Of a DNA stretch of 63,992 nucleotides, positions 26,995 to 36,434 are shown in pieces (the first letter of the stretch is position 1; every line of letters begins with the position of its first letter). A model generated the notes under the pieces. It was not told where the DNA came from and did not search any database. It worked only from the letters and a program-made list of their open reading frames with translations. A program made the translations under genes and the position numbers. This DNA is from Flavobacteriaceae bacterium (GTDB lineage: Bacteria; Bacteroidota; Bacteroidia; Flavobacteriales; Flavobacteriaceae): assembly GCA_013043685.1 (NCBI GenBank), contig JABDNT010000075.1, positions 1-63,992 on the forward strand, in the 5' to 3' direction.

Positions 26995-28419
26995 TTAAAA
27001 CTGAAAATAAATAAAAGGCTGTACATCTCCCGCATAATAGAAGACGCAAAAAACAGCAACCAAATAAACAATATATCTTAAGAATCTGTTCCGGAGATTC
27101 GTTATATCCATGAAATGGTCCTGGTGTCGTTGTATCCATTCGATCACCATATAACCGAGTAACAACAATAGAGCCCCTCGTGAAACTACAGGCATGGTAA
27201 ATAATGACGAGGAAAAGACAATAGAAAGATATTCAAAGGCATCCGTTATTGTTTCAGCTCTGAAAAATACCCAGGCGATCACTACCACGAAAAATGTACC
27301 CGTGATATTTAAAAATTCCTTTAACGTGGGTAGCTTTTTATTCTTACTGAAGGATACATTCTTGTTCTTGAAAAACAGTAGAACTGGTAGCACAAAGATT
27401 GCGTGTAGCAAACCCCAAAACACGAAAGTGAGATTTGCTCCATGCCAAAGTCCGCTAAGAAGGAAAACTATTAAAATATTGATTGTAAGCCTCGCCTTCG
27501 ACACCAGGCTGCCACCCAGTGGTATGTAAACATAATCTCGGAACCATGTGGATAATGAAATATGCCATCGGCGCCAGAAATCGGACATATTTTGTGCCAG
27601 ATATGGATAGTTGAAGTTTTTCATGAGGTCGAACCCCATTAGCCTGGCGCTGCCTATAGCAATATCACTGTATCCGGAAAAGTCCCCATAGATCTGAAAT
27701 GCAAAGAAAACTGCACCCATAAGAAGCGTACTGCCGCTCGCTACTTCATATTGCTCGAAGATATTATTTACAAATAGCGCGCAATTATCTGCGATTACCA
27801 TTTTTTTGAATAAGCCCCCCAGGATCAATCGTAAGCCCGAAACACTTCTGGAATAGTTGAACACCCGGCGTGTCTCGAACTGGGTTAATAAATTCGATGC
27901 ACGTTCAATGGGTCCTGCCACCAACTGCGGGAAGAAAGAAACGAAAGCGAAAAAGGCGACTATATCATGTGTGGGACCTATTCTTTTTCGGTAGATGTCA
28001 ATAGTATAACTCAATGTTTGAAAGGTATAGAAACTAATTCCTACTGGAAGCACGATCTGCCAACTGTTATAATTGAACTTTGTTCCGAAAAGCGCAAAGG
28101 TATCCACGAAAGTTTCAACAAAAAAGTTGAAATACTTAAAGGTGAACAGCATCCCGAGGTTAAAAAAGAGGCTCACACCCAGCCATACCTTCCTCATTAA
28201 TTTATCTTTGGTAACGCTTAATTTTCTACCAACAAAATAATCGAGCAGGGAACTGGCAAAGATGAGAGATAAAAAACGCCAGTCCCAGAAAGAATAGAAA
28301 ACATAACTTACAATTACCAGGAATACATTACGAAGTTGAATAGACCGTCGTGCAATCGCCCAATACAAGATCAGTACAACTGGAAGAAAAATAGCAAAAT
28401 CGATGGTATTAAAGAGCAT
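26995..28419 (-). CDS. MBOAT family O-acyltransferase (AlgI-like)
   Basis: The 474-residue protein has about 10-12 membrane helices and the MBOAT marks: FFPQLVAGPIERA (about 150-162), FWRRWHISLSTWFRDYVYIPLGG (split, about 285-310) and SGLWHGANLTFVFWGLLHA, which contains the conserved histidine WHGA. AlgI-type enzymes move acetyl groups across the inner membrane for polysaccharide O-acetylation. The SGNH-like gene follows immediately on the same strand. The gene lies at the edge of the glycan locus. Confidence 0.9.
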   Translation of the reverse strand: MLFNTIDFAIFLPVVLILYWAIARRSIQLRNVFLVIVSYVFYSFWDWRFLSLIFASSLLDYFVGRKLSVTKDKLMRKVWLGVSLFFNLGMLFTFKYFNFFVETFVDTFALFGTKFNYNSWQIVLPVGISFYTFQTLSYTIDIYRKRIGPTHDIVAFFAFVSFFPQLVAGPIERASNLLTQFETRRVFNYSRSVSGLRLILGGLFKKMVIADNCALFVNNIFEQYEVASGSTLLMGAVFFAFQIYGDFSGYSDIAIGSARLMGFDLMKNFNYPYLAQNMSDFWRRWHISLSTWFRDYVYIPLGGSLVSKARLTINILIVFLLSGLWHGANLTFVFWGLLHAIFVLPVLLFFKNKNVSFSKNKKLPTLKEFLNITGTFFVVVIAWVFFRAETITDAFEYLSIVFSSSLFTMPVVSRGALLLLLGYMVIEWIQRHQDHFMDITNLRNRFLRYIVYLVAVFCVFYYAGDVQPFIYFQF

Positions 28420-28557
28420 ACAATTAGTGCCGGCGGGTTTTGATACGGCAATCTACAAACAATCGCATTAATTCGCCAATCGAAGCCAACGCTTTTAAAT
28501 TTTTAGCATCTCAGAGATAAAAACAATCCCGAACCCAAATGCCAAACCTACTTTTTC

Positions 28558-28565
28558 TATTTTTG
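28558..28565 (+). promoter_or_regulatory. Probable -7 element of the GT2 pair
   Basis: TATTTTTG matches TAnnTTTG exactly and ends only 5 bases before the glycosyltransferase ATG. If used, the message would be leaderless or nearly so. No TTTG -33 element is obvious. Confidence 0.4.
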
Positions 28566-28570
28566 TCACT

Positions 28571-29467
28571 ATGAGCAAGTCGCTTTCCATTTTAATTCCT
28601 ACCTACGAATACGATGTCTATACCCTGGTAGAAAGATTACATGCTCAGGCAATGAAGGCCGCTTTCACATTTGAAATTAGCGTATTAGATGATTGCTCAC
28701 CTAACCCTCCTCCGGCTAATGAAAAAATAAATTCCCTGGCGCATTGTAATTATTCCCAATTACCTCAAAATATTGGCAGAAGTGCTATCCGAAATCTATT
28801 GGCTGAAAAAGCAACTTTCGACACCCTGCTATTCCTGGATGCAGATACCATGATATTTCGCAAGGATTTCATAGAAACTTATTTAGACGCTATTGATGCG
28901 GACACACAAATAATATATGGAGGAATCGTATACCAGAAAGAGGTGCCTCCAGCAGATGAAAAATTACGCTGGGTATATGGAAATAAGCGAGAGGCACTAC
29001 CTGTCTCCGAGCGAATTAAACAACCCCATTTACGATTTTTAACGCTCAATTTCTTAATTAAAAAGTCTGTGTTTTCCACTCTGAAATTCAATGAAAAAAT
29101 ACCAAACCTGAGGCATGAAGACACGCTCTTTGCGCTAGATTCCAAGAAAAAGAATATTCGGGTTAGGCATATTGACAATCCCGTAGTTCATCTCGGGTTG
29201 GAATCGAGTGAAGTGTTTTTGCGAAAATCGAATGAAGCTGTGGACGCTTTGAAACTATTTGTTCAAGAAGGATTAATTAATGCTGAAGAAACTAGCCTTT
29301 CGAAAAAAGGAGAACAAATTAAAGGTGGTATAATGGGTGCTTTGGTTAAACTTGTGTATGCTTTATTTAAAAAACCCATGGAGAAAAACTTGTTATCAGC
29401 AAGTCCATCATTGAAAATATTCGACCTGTATCGCCTAGGGTATTATCTCCAAAAATCGGAAAATTAA
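28571..29467 (+). CDS. Glycosyltransferase family 2
   Basis: The 298-residue protein has a GT2 (GT-A) fold: the start SLSILIPTYEYDV, the nucleotide-binding Asp in VLDDCSPNPP (about 41), and a DxD-type motif FLDADTMIF (about 92-100) followed by a putative acceptor region RHEDTLFALD. There is no membrane helix, so it is a cytoplasmic transferase using a nucleotide sugar for surface glycan assembly. Its stop overlaps the next GT2 start by one base, so the two form an operon. Confidence 0.85.
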   Translation: MSKSLSILIPTYEYDVYTLVERLHAQAMKAAFTFEISVLDDCSPNPPPANEKINSLAHCNYSQLPQNIGRSAIRNLLAEKATFDTLLFLDADTMIFRKDFIETYLDAIDADTQIIYGGIVYQKEVPPADEKLRWVYGNKREALPVSERIKQPHLRFLTLNFLIKKSVFSTLKFNEKIPNLRHEDTLFALDSKKKNIRVRHIDNPVVHLGLESSEVFLRKSNEAVDALKLFVQEGLINAEETSLSKKGEQIKGGIMGALVKLVYALFKKPMEKNLLSASPSLKIFDLYRLGYYLQKSEN

Positions 29468-30411
29468 TGTCAAGGTTTTCTGTCATCATACCGCTCTATA
29501 ATAAGTCGAACGATATTCAATCTACTATCGAAAGTGTGCTGGATCAGGATTTCTCAGATTTTGAGATCGTAGTGGTAAACGATGGTTCTACCGATGACAG
29601 TGAAGCGAAAGTAAAGGCTATATCCGATGATCGTATAAAACTTTTTTCAAAAGAAAACCAGGGTGTGGCCCTCACCCGTAATTTTGGTGTTGAAAAAGCA
29701 ACGGCAGATTACATTACCTTTTTGGATGCCGATGACCTATGGTATCCAAACCATTTGAAAGATCTTGACACCCTGACCAGATCCCATCCACAAACAAAGT
29801 GGTTCGCTACCGCCTATGAAAAAAGATTCAACAGTAAATTGTCTGTTCCGCTGGACGCACCTGTTATGAAGCAATCCAATTGGTATGGCATAGTTGACAA
29901 TTACTTCGAAAATTGCCTTGTGGACAGCATCGCATGGACATCGGCAATGTGTTTTAAAAAGGAGTTCTTCTTGGAATTAAATGGCTTTGACCATAACATT
30001 ACAAACGGTGCTGGCGAGGATACAGACTTATGGATCCGGGCTGCCCTGGCAGCGCCAATGGGATTTTGCACGAACATCTCGGCTGTCTATAATTTGGAAG
30101 GCAGCAACAGGATTTCTCTTACGCCAACACTGCACAGGGTCTTTATGGACCCGGATAACTATGAAGAGGCCGCTAAAAAAGATATCTATTTAAAAAAGTA
30201 TCTCGACCGCAACAGATACTCCTTCGCCATGCAACACAAATTGGTGGGAGATAAAGAATCATGCAAGCGATTTTTACATAAAATTGACTACGACAACATT
30301 ACAGCAAAGCAAAGGTTGCTTTTGAAACTTCCAAATGTGTTTCTAAAGATTTTAATCTGGGTTCAGGAAAGGTTTGCTTCAGGTGGGATACGGCTTACGT
30401 CATTTCGATGA
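29467..30411 (+). CDS. Glycosyltransferase family 2
   Basis: The 314-residue protein is a clear GT2 enzyme: SVIIPLYNKSNDIQSTIES, VVVNDGSTDDSEAK, FLDADDLWYP (DxD) and the base-containing region NGAGEDTDLWIRAAL (about 180). It probably adds a sugar to a lipid-linked oligosaccharide of the surface polymer. It overlaps its upstream partner by one base, and its 3' end overlaps the convergent ketoisomerase gene by 12 bases. Confidence 0.9.
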   Translation: MSRFSVIIPLYNKSNDIQSTIESVLDQDFSDFEIVVVNDGSTDDSEAKVKAISDDRIKLFSKENQGVALTRNFGVEKATADYITFLDADDLWYPNHLKDLDTLTRSHPQTKWFATAYEKRFNSKLSVPLDAPVMKQSNWYGIVDNYFENCLVDSIAWTSAMCFKKEFFLELNGFDHNITNGAGEDTDLWIRAALAAPMGFCTNISAVYNLEGSNRISLTPTLHRVFMDPDNYEEAAKKDIYLKKYLDRNRYSFAMQHKLVGDKESCKRFLHKIDYDNITAKQRLLLKLPNVFLKILIWVQERFASGGIRLTSFR

Positions 30412-30813
30412 TACAAAATCATCATAGTCGCGAATGTAATCATCCTCATTATAATGCTCGCTGACAAGTGATAAACACACCGCTCCGGCAGAAAAATTTT
30501 CTAACTCCCGCCAAACTCCACTCGGTATCAATAAACCTTTATTAGGCCGGTTCAAGGTAAAGGTCCGACGAGTTCGGCCGTTGTCCAATACCACATCAAA
30601 ACTGCCGCTTAGCGCGATTATAAATTGCTTCAGTTCTTTATGCGCATGGCCTCCTCTACTCGAATCACTGGGCACATCATAGAGATAATAAACCCGCTTG
30701 ATGATAAATGGCAGCACATTTTTTTCGATCACGGAAAGATTTCCGCGACCATCAGGGTCGCTGATCTTTGGAATTTCAAGTAAGGATATTGTATCTATAT
30801 CAACGTACGACAT
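30400..30813 (-). CDS. FdtA/QdtA-like cupin, dTDP-sugar 3,4-ketoisomerase
   Basis: The 137-residue cupin has the WxcM-like pattern: DPDGRGNLSVIEK, RVYYLYDVPSDSSRGGHAHKELKQF (split; the GGHAHK histidines are the presumed catalytic site) and LIPSGVWRELENFS. FdtA and QdtA convert dTDP-4-keto-6-deoxyglucose to the 3-keto isomer on the way to 3-amino-3,6-dideoxyhexoses. A matching sugar aminotransferase is in the same locus at 34360. The rml genes are not in the window, and gluco or galacto product cannot be told. Its start overlaps the end of the upstream GT4 gene by 14 bases. Confidence 0.85.
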   Translation of the reverse strand: MSYVDIDTISLLEIPKISDPDGRGNLSVIEKNVLPFIIKRVYYLYDVPSDSSRGGHAHKELKQFIIALSGSFDVVLDNGRTRRTFTLNRPNKGLLIPSGVWRELENFSAGAVCLSLVSEHYNEDDYIRDYDDFVSSK

Positions 30814-31909
30814 CTGTTATTAATTTATTCCATTCTTTCGAAATCGAATCGAACGAAAATTGAACGACCGACTTCCTGGCATATTGGCTACAGTCCTGAT
30901 ATAACGAATCATTCTCGACCATGTTGCGCATCGCCTCAGCAAATAAAGATACTTCCCTTTTTGCTACCAGCAAACCATTTTTTTTATGCTGAATAATTTC
31001 GCCAGGCCCGGATACAATATCCAATGACACAACCGGTGTACCCAAACTTAAGCTCTCAACAAGCACCATAGGAAAGCCCTCAAAATGACTTGTTAAACTC
31101 ACGAATCTGGCTTTTTTAATAATATCAAACGGTTCGCTAATGTGGGGTAAAAACAGGATATGACCGGCGGCTTCTAAGTTTGCAGCTAGTTCCTGGAGAT
31201 TCTCTTTATCAGATCCTTCGCCCATTATAACAAGTTTCACTTGTTGCATCCAAAGCTTCGATTCATTAAAAGCCCGTATCAGGAAGCTAAAGTCCTTCAC
31301 CGAATCTTCTATGCGACCATAAGAAAGTATATAGGTCCTGTTCTCTAATTCCGCCGGAAAAAGGTTCTTTTTTTCTGCCCAACTTGGATGAAAAGCATTA
31401 TAGATGGTTCGGGTGTTTTGCACTCCTATCGGCCGGAGCACCTCATCTTCCACATATTTTGAAACAGCCACATTGGCTGCATTCTTATTCAATAATTTTA
31501 CAAACTTTTTGGGGTGTTGTGTGAGATATAGCACAGGATTCGAACTATGCACGACATAAATCCTTTTAAGCCCTTTGTAAACATAATGATGGTAAAATAG
31601 TTCCCGGTAGTACTGGTTCTTCGGGCGGTGATCTATAACCACTTCTATTTCGTTCTTAAGCAAATATCTTCGTAACAAACGGAACCGTTTATATCGCTTT
31701 CCAAGGCTATCTTTATCCTCCTTAAAGTGCCCCATATTGAATAAGGTTCCAGAATAAGGATAATCCACAGCGTCATTCAGTATAGCTATATGTACCTCGT
31801 GGCCTAGAGCTACAAGCATTTCAGATAGCATGGCGCAGGAGCGTTCAGCACCTCCACCTGCCAATGAAATTGTTACTATACAAATTTTAATATGCGTACC
31901 TTCGCTCAA
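30800..31909 (-). CDS. Glycosyltransferase family 4
   Basis: The 369-residue GT-B enzyme has the N-terminal glycine-rich loop ISLAGGGAERSCAML and the C-terminal nucleotide-sugar site with SHFEGFPMVLVESLSLGTPVVS, which shows the E-x7-E spacing of GT4. The start appears to be TTG at 31909: no ATG or GTG lies in frame near the conserved N-terminus and a TAA stop is just three codons upstream. The divergent glycosyltransferase starts 30 bases away. Role: sugar transfer in surface glycan assembly. Confidence 0.85.
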   Translation of the reverse strand: MSEGTHIKICIVTISLAGGGAERSCAMLSEMLVALGHEVHIAILNDAVDYPYSGTLFNMGHFKEDKDSLGKRYKRFRLLRRYLLKNEIEVVIDHRPKNQYYRELFYHHYVYKGLKRIYVVHSSNPVLYLTQHPKKFVKLLNKNAANVAVSKYVEDEVLRPIGVQNTRTIYNAFHPSWAEKKNLFPAELENRTYILSYGRIEDSVKDFSFLIRAFNESKLWMQQVKLVIMGEGSDKENLQELAANLEAAGHILFLPHISEPFDIIKKARFVSLTSHFEGFPMVLVESLSLGTPVVSLDIVSGPGEIIQHKKNGLLVAKREVSLFAEAMRNMVENDSLYQDCSQYARKSVVQFSFDSISKEWNKLITDVVR

Positions 31910-31939
31910 GCGCTTTTATTTTCTGAATACAACAAAGAT

Positions 31940-33076
31940 ATGAAGATACTATTAGTGGGCGAATACAGCAGACTTCACAATTCTTTGAAGGAGGGTTTGC
32001 TGGTATTGGGGCATAATGTTACTTTAATTTCCACAGGTGATTTCTTTAAGAAATACCCATCAGATATCATTCTTAAACGAAAATTCGACCGCGGATTCGC
32101 TAAAAAGATCAAAGTCGGGATCTTTAAACTTACAGGAATCGACATAACCTCTTATTTACTTAAAAAACAGTTCTTTAAGCATAGTAAACATCTTAAAGGC
32201 TATGACGTTGTTCAGTTAATAAATGAGAGTCCGTTTGCTGTTGATCCTAAAATTGAGACGGAATTAATTTCTTTTCTGAAGGAATACAATAAAAAACTCT
32301 TTCTCTTATCCTGTGGAACGGATTACCTAAGTGTGCAATTTGCCATGAGTGATACATTGCCTTATAATATATTATATGAATATAAATCGGGAAACATCCC
32401 GGCGACTCAATTCAGGTTCATTCTCAAATACACCAAACCAGAATTCAAAAAACTTCATGAACATGTTTTTTCGGTCATAGACGGAGTAATAGCCTCCGAT
32501 ATGGATTATCATTTACCACTAAAGGATCATCCCTTATATAAAGGCCTTATACCAAATCCTGTTAATATAACCCGATTACCGGCAATGCCGCAGTATTCCG
32601 AGGGTCCTATCGTTATCTTCCTGGGAATTAATCGCGATAATTATCACAGTAAGGGAATTCGTTTTTTCGAAGAGGCACTGGAAATCGTTTCAGAGAAATA
32701 TTCCGATAAGATAGAGATACAGGTGGTTGAAAACCTGCCTTACACGGAATATATTGAGAGATTTAATAAAGCGCATATACTTCTGGACCAGGTTCTGGGA
32801 TACGACCAGGGATATAATGCATTGGAGGCCATGGCCAAAGGAAAAGTAGTCTTTACGGGTGCCGATGAATTATTTGAAAACTATTACAATTTGACGAATC
32901 CGGTTGCTGTTAACGCCCTTCCCGACCCACAACAGATCGCCGGCAAATTGGAAGAACTAATTCTTCATCCCGAACGTATCACCGAAATTGGCAGGAATGC
33001 ACGGGAATTTGTAGAACGGGAACATGACTATAAGCTTATTGCCGAAAGGTATACTTCGGTTTGGAACGCCAATTAA
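31940..33076 (+). CDS. Glycosyltransferase (GT-B, GT4-like)
   Basis: The 378-residue protein starts MKILLVGEYSRLHNSLKEGL, a GT-B N-terminal pattern, and its C-terminal half contains VIFLGINRDNYHSKG and LDQVLGYDQGYNALEAMAKGKVV (split), the typical nucleotide-sugar binding area. The ATG at 31940 matches the family; an upstream in-frame ATG at 31892 adds a non-conserved extension overlapping the divergent gene. Its end overlaps the convergent flippase gene by 4 bases. The donor and acceptor are unknown. Confidence 0.8.
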   Translation: MKILLVGEYSRLHNSLKEGLLVLGHNVTLISTGDFFKKYPSDIILKRKFDRGFAKKIKVGIFKLTGIDITSYLLKKQFFKHSKHLKGYDVVQLINESPFAVDPKIETELISFLKEYNKKLFLLSCGTDYLSVQFAMSDTLPYNILYEYKSGNIPATQFRFILKYTKPEFKKLHEHVFSVIDGVIASDMDYHLPLKDHPLYKGLIPNPVNITRLPAMPQYSEGPIVIFLGINRDNYHSKGIRFFEEALEIVSEKYSDKIEIQVVENLPYTEYIERFNKAHILLDQVLGYDQGYNALEAMAKGKVVFTGADELFENYYNLTNPVAVNALPDPQQIAGKLEELILHPERITEIGRNAREFVEREHDYKLIAERYTSVWNAN

Positions 33077-34359
33077 GTGGACGGTACCTGCTTTTTGAAA
33101 TAGCGGAATACAAGGAAGAATACTACGAAGAAGTAAATGATATATCGAATAAAGTGTGCAATTACAACCCCTTCAACCCCATGTGTGGTAGTGAAATATC
33201 TCGCCAGACCATAGAATAAGGCCAAAGAAAGTATTTCGGTAAAGATGAAATTTCGCACTAATTTCTTAGCCAGAAACTGATGTGCCAGTACCACGGACGC
33301 CAGTCTAACGAAATCACCCATTAATTGCCATTTGAATAATGGCGCCATAGCGGTGAAGTCAGGATAAATGATATCGATCACCAGGTTCCTGAAAAGATAA
33401 ACCAGGATCATCCCAACACCGAAGATCGGCAACAACGTTTTATAAATATTCAGGAGTTCCCTGTTGAACCCCGATCTCGTATGAATGCTGGCAAATTTTG
33501 GTAATACGTATAAGGTGAAGATCGCGCCTGAAAAGACCATGTAATTTTTCGAAATGAACGTCATGGCGGTCCAGATACCGGCATCTTCTTCGGTGATACG
33601 GTTTACGATCATAGTTCGTATATCGATCTCTACATAATTTAATAAAACAGTTGAAACAAAGGACATTAGGGTAAAAGCCAGCAAACTTTTGCCCATAGGT
33701 GCCTTCATACTAATCTTCTTAAAATGAACGTACTCTTTTAGAACAGAGAAAAAGATGATAAGCAACACCGTAAGCTGAATAACAGGGGTTAATGCAATGG
33801 CAATAAGTGCCCCTTCTATATTGTAGTTCAGCAATAGAATAACAGTTAATATGGCGCTTAACAGGTAGGCGAAAAGGTCTATCTTGGCGAATTTCTTATA
33901 CATGGACAATCCATTCACCACGCCATTAAATACCCGTTGGATTCCTATGAAAGGGACGATTACTGCCACGAGCTTTATGAGATAGCTGAAATCGGTCGAA
34001 CTGAACAAATAGTTACTAATCCCATCGGCACCGAAGAAAAGCAGCGTGCCGCTAACAATTACTCCAATTACTACGAGGAGAAAGGCGGTTGAAAAGAGAC
34101 GTTTCAGTTGTTCCTTGTCTTCCTTGTATTCGGATACATATTTTACGATTCCATTAAAAATTCCCACAGAACTAATGGAAGTGAGTATTTGCGTAAGGTT
34201 ACGCAACTGGCCTATTTTAGAAATCCCGGCTTCGCCAACGATTTCCGCCAGCAATCGCTGGATGAATAGTGAAACTATAAGACGAACCGTGATGACGGCT
34301 GCGTTGAGAGATGTCATCTTCAGCAGTACATTGGCACGTATAAAATCGGGGATCTTCAA
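33073..34359 (-). CDS. Polysaccharide flippase, Wzx/MATE-like
   Basis: The 428-residue protein is almost entirely membrane helices (about 12) separated by short loops, with features of the polysaccharide transporter family such as LLAEIVGEAGISKIGQLRN and PLFKWQLMGDFVRLASVVLAHQFLA. It would flip undecaprenyl-linked oligosaccharide across the inner membrane. It starts immediately after the aminotransferase stop on the same strand, consistent with an operon. The assignment rests on topology and locus context rather than a single motif. Confidence 0.84.
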   Translation of the reverse strand: MKIPDFIRANVLLKMTSLNAAVITVRLIVSLFIQRLLAEIVGEAGISKIGQLRNLTQILTSISSVGIFNGIVKYVSEYKEDKEQLKRLFSTAFLLVVIGVIVSGTLLFFGADGISNYLFSSTDFSYLIKLVAVIVPFIGIQRVFNGVVNGLSMYKKFAKIDLFAYLLSAILTVILLLNYNIEGALIAIALTPVIQLTVLLIIFFSVLKEYVHFKKISMKAPMGKSLLAFTLMSFVSTVLLNYVEIDIRTMIVNRITEEDAGIWTAMTFISKNYMVFSGAIFTLYVLPKFASIHTRSGFNRELLNIYKTLLPIFGVGMILVYLFRNLVIDIIYPDFTAMAPLFKWQLMGDFVRLASVVLAHQFLAKKLVRNFIFTEILSLALFYGLARYFTTTHGVEGVVIAHFIRYIIYFFVVFFLVFRYFKKQVPST

Positions 34360-35460
34360 TTAATAGCTGTTTAGAATTGAAATTACCCGCGAAACTTCAT
34401 TATCCATCATAACAGGGCTCATAGGAATACTTACAACTTCCCGGTGAATTTGCTCACATACGGGAAAGCTCAGATGCGCATATTCTTCCAGGGCTTGCTG
34501 TTTATGGGGAGGAATTGGATAATGTATCAGAGTACCTATTCCGTTGTCTTTCAGGTACTCCATGAACTCCAATCGGTCCTTAACCCGCACCACGAATAAA
34601 TGAAATACATGATCTGTCTCCCCGGTATGGACAGGAAGTGTGATCTTTTCATTTTCAACTTCCGAAAGATATCGTTTGGCTATTTCCATGCGCCGTTTGT
34701 TATCAGCATTCAGATAAGGCAATTTGGTCCTTAAAAAGACAGCCTGTAATTCATCCAGCCTGGAATTAAAACCTAATATATCATTAACATATTTGGATGA
34801 AGTTCCGTAATTCCGAAGTTTCCTAACAACTTCAGCCAATTTGGAATCGTTGGTGGTGATAGCGCCACCATCCCCTAAGGCACCCAGGTTCTTAGTAGGA
34901 TAAAAGCTAAATCCTGCGGCATGACCCAAATTTCCCGCCAGCTTGCCGTCTGTGTCCAATGCACCATGTGCCTGAGCAGCATCTTCAATAACAAGCAGGT
35001 CGTACTGGCTTGCAAATGCTAATATTTCCTTCATAGGAGAAATCTGACCATATAAATGTACCGGCATAATAGCTCTGGTCCTTTTTGTAAGGGTATCTTC
35101 TAAATCTGAAAGCTCGAAATTGTATGTCTGGGGATCTGTTTCAACCAGGACAGGAATTAATCCGGCCTGCTTGATGGCAAGAATAGTTGCGATATAAGTA
35201 TTGGAGGAAACTAAAACCTCGTCTTCCGGATTTAATTTGCCTAGCGATTTATACCCTTCAAGAATAAGTCGCAGTGCATCCAATCCGTTTCCTACTCCAA
35301 TACATTCCAGCGTTCCACAGAAATCTGCAAATTCTTTCTCGAACAGATCTACTTGCTCTCCCAGAATATATCGACCGGAATTCATGAATTCCTCGTATTT
35401 CGATTTGAATTCTGTTTCAAATCGTAAATTCACCATATGTAAATCCAGAAAAGGTATCAC
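34360..35460 (-). CDS. DegT/DnrJ/EryC1/StrS sugar aminotransferase (FdtB-like)
   Basis: The 366-residue PLP enzyme shows [21 protein letters not shown] (PLP-contacting Asp) and [18 protein letters not shown], where the lysine of PTKNLG forms the cofactor aldimine. With the FdtA-like cupin at 30400 this suggests dTDP-3-amino-3,6-dideoxyhexose synthesis. The N-terminus [15 protein letters not shown] is typical. Its start overlaps the FemAB/GNAT-like gene by 4 bases and its stop abuts the flippase start, so the three are surely one operon. Confidence 0.9.
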   Translation of the reverse strand: MIPFLDLHMVNLRFETEFKSKYEEFMNSGRYILGEQVDLFEKEFADFCGTLECIGVGNGLDALRLILEGYKSLGKLNPEDEVLVSSNTYIATILAIKQAGLIPVLVETDPQTYNFELSDLEDTLTKRTRAIMPVHLYGQISPMKEILAFASQYDLLVIEDAAQAHGALDTDGKLAGNLGHAAGFSFYPTKNLGALGDGGAITTNDSKLAEVVRKLRNYGTSSKYVNDILGFNSRLDELQAVFLRTKLPYLNADNKRRMEIAKRYLSEVENEKITLPVHTGETDHVFHLFVVRVKDRLEFMEYLKDNGIGTLIHYPIPPHKQQALEEYAHLSFPVCEQIHREVVSIPMSPVMMDNEVSRVISILNSY

Positions 35461-36332
35461 TTCAATAAAAGGTTTAATTGCTTATAAGATGCAGTATCTA
35501 CCAAATAGTTGTCTGCCTTCCAGGTTCTGGCGCCACAGGTTTCCTTCCAGAAAATAAGTCCCTCGTTCAGAACCGTGCCATCATCTTCACTCGAAATATT
35601 GAAATCGAAATAGCGCTTATCCTGCCAGCATTCGTGGATAATAAAATGATAGGCCAGGTCCAGGCTTCCGTAGAAATTCTTATCCGGATTTCCGGAAACA
35701 TATTGCGGATGAACAGTGGTCCTGGTTAAAAAAACCGTAGTCCCGGCCACCATTTTTCCTTCTTTGGTATATACGCTTACCTGTTTGATATTATCGGGAA
35801 AACGGCCTGCTAAAAGCTTTATTTCATCTAATGTATGTACAGGGCTTACACCATGCTTCTTGCTTAAGTTAGGAATAAGGATTTCATTCCAGAAGGTTTC
35901 ATAATTATCATCTATGGTAACTGTTAGCCCATTCCTCACCGCCTTATTGATTCCTTCCCTCCTGTTCTTTTGAAACCTCAGCTTATTGGCATAGTCGATC
36001 ACCATTAAGACATCCCTCTTTCTCAAGGTCGCTCCAGATTTATACAGGAAATATTCCAGTTCATCCGCCGGCAGGTTATTATAGAAAGTGGGTATCACCC
36101 TGAAATTTAATGTTGTTACGCCTTCACTATGCAAATATTCCAGCATCTTTTTATAGGCATGAAATGCGTCCAGTAACTTACATTTTTCCTGAAGTACGAA
36201 ACTTCCATAGGTAAGCCCCTGATGTGAAATAACCTCATTATCCACCCGGTTTGCCGGCAGCAAGGCAATTAATGAGTCCTCCTTGTACATCAAAAGAGAA
36301 AAATCGTGAAATCTATCGCTGTGATAGTCCAT
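35457..36332 (-). CDS. FemAB/GNAT-like acyltransferase, start uncertain
   Basis: The 291-residue protein (from the first ATG) fits the GNAT/FemAB-like family of flavobacteria: [25 protein letters not shown] (split), [10 protein letters not shown], and ATP-free acyl-donor site features in [20 protein letters not shown] and [11 protein letters not shown]. It may N-acylate the aminosugar made by the neighbouring aminotransferase. The coding-like frame continues upstream for 33 more codons to an ATT at 36431 (IYSVVKYTSEHKEEWDRF), a stretch that resembles the family N-terminus, but has no ATG, GTG or TTG. The extended frame begins right after the TAG of the preceding gene. Confidence 0.78.
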   Translation of the reverse strand: MDYHSDRFHDFSLLMYKEDSLIALLPANRVDNEVISHQGLTYGSFVLQEKCKLLDAFHAYKKMLEYLHSEGVTTLNFRVIPTFYNNLPADELEYFLYKSGATLRKRDVLMVIDYANKLRFQKNRREGINKAVRNGLTVTIDDNYETFWNEILIPNLSKKHGVSPVHTLDEIKLLAGRFPDNIKQVSVYTKEGKMVAGTTVFLTRTTVHPQYVSGNPDKNFYGSLDLAYHFIIHECWQDKRYFDFNISSEDDGTVLNEGLIFWKETCGARTWKADNYLVDTASYKQLNLLLK

Positions 36333-36434
36333 GAAACCCCTTTGAAATAAGAAGGTGGCATTTTTAGCTGTACGGCAAAATCGATCCCATTCTTCTTTGT
36401 GTTCGGACGTATATTTTACTACTGAATAAATAAG

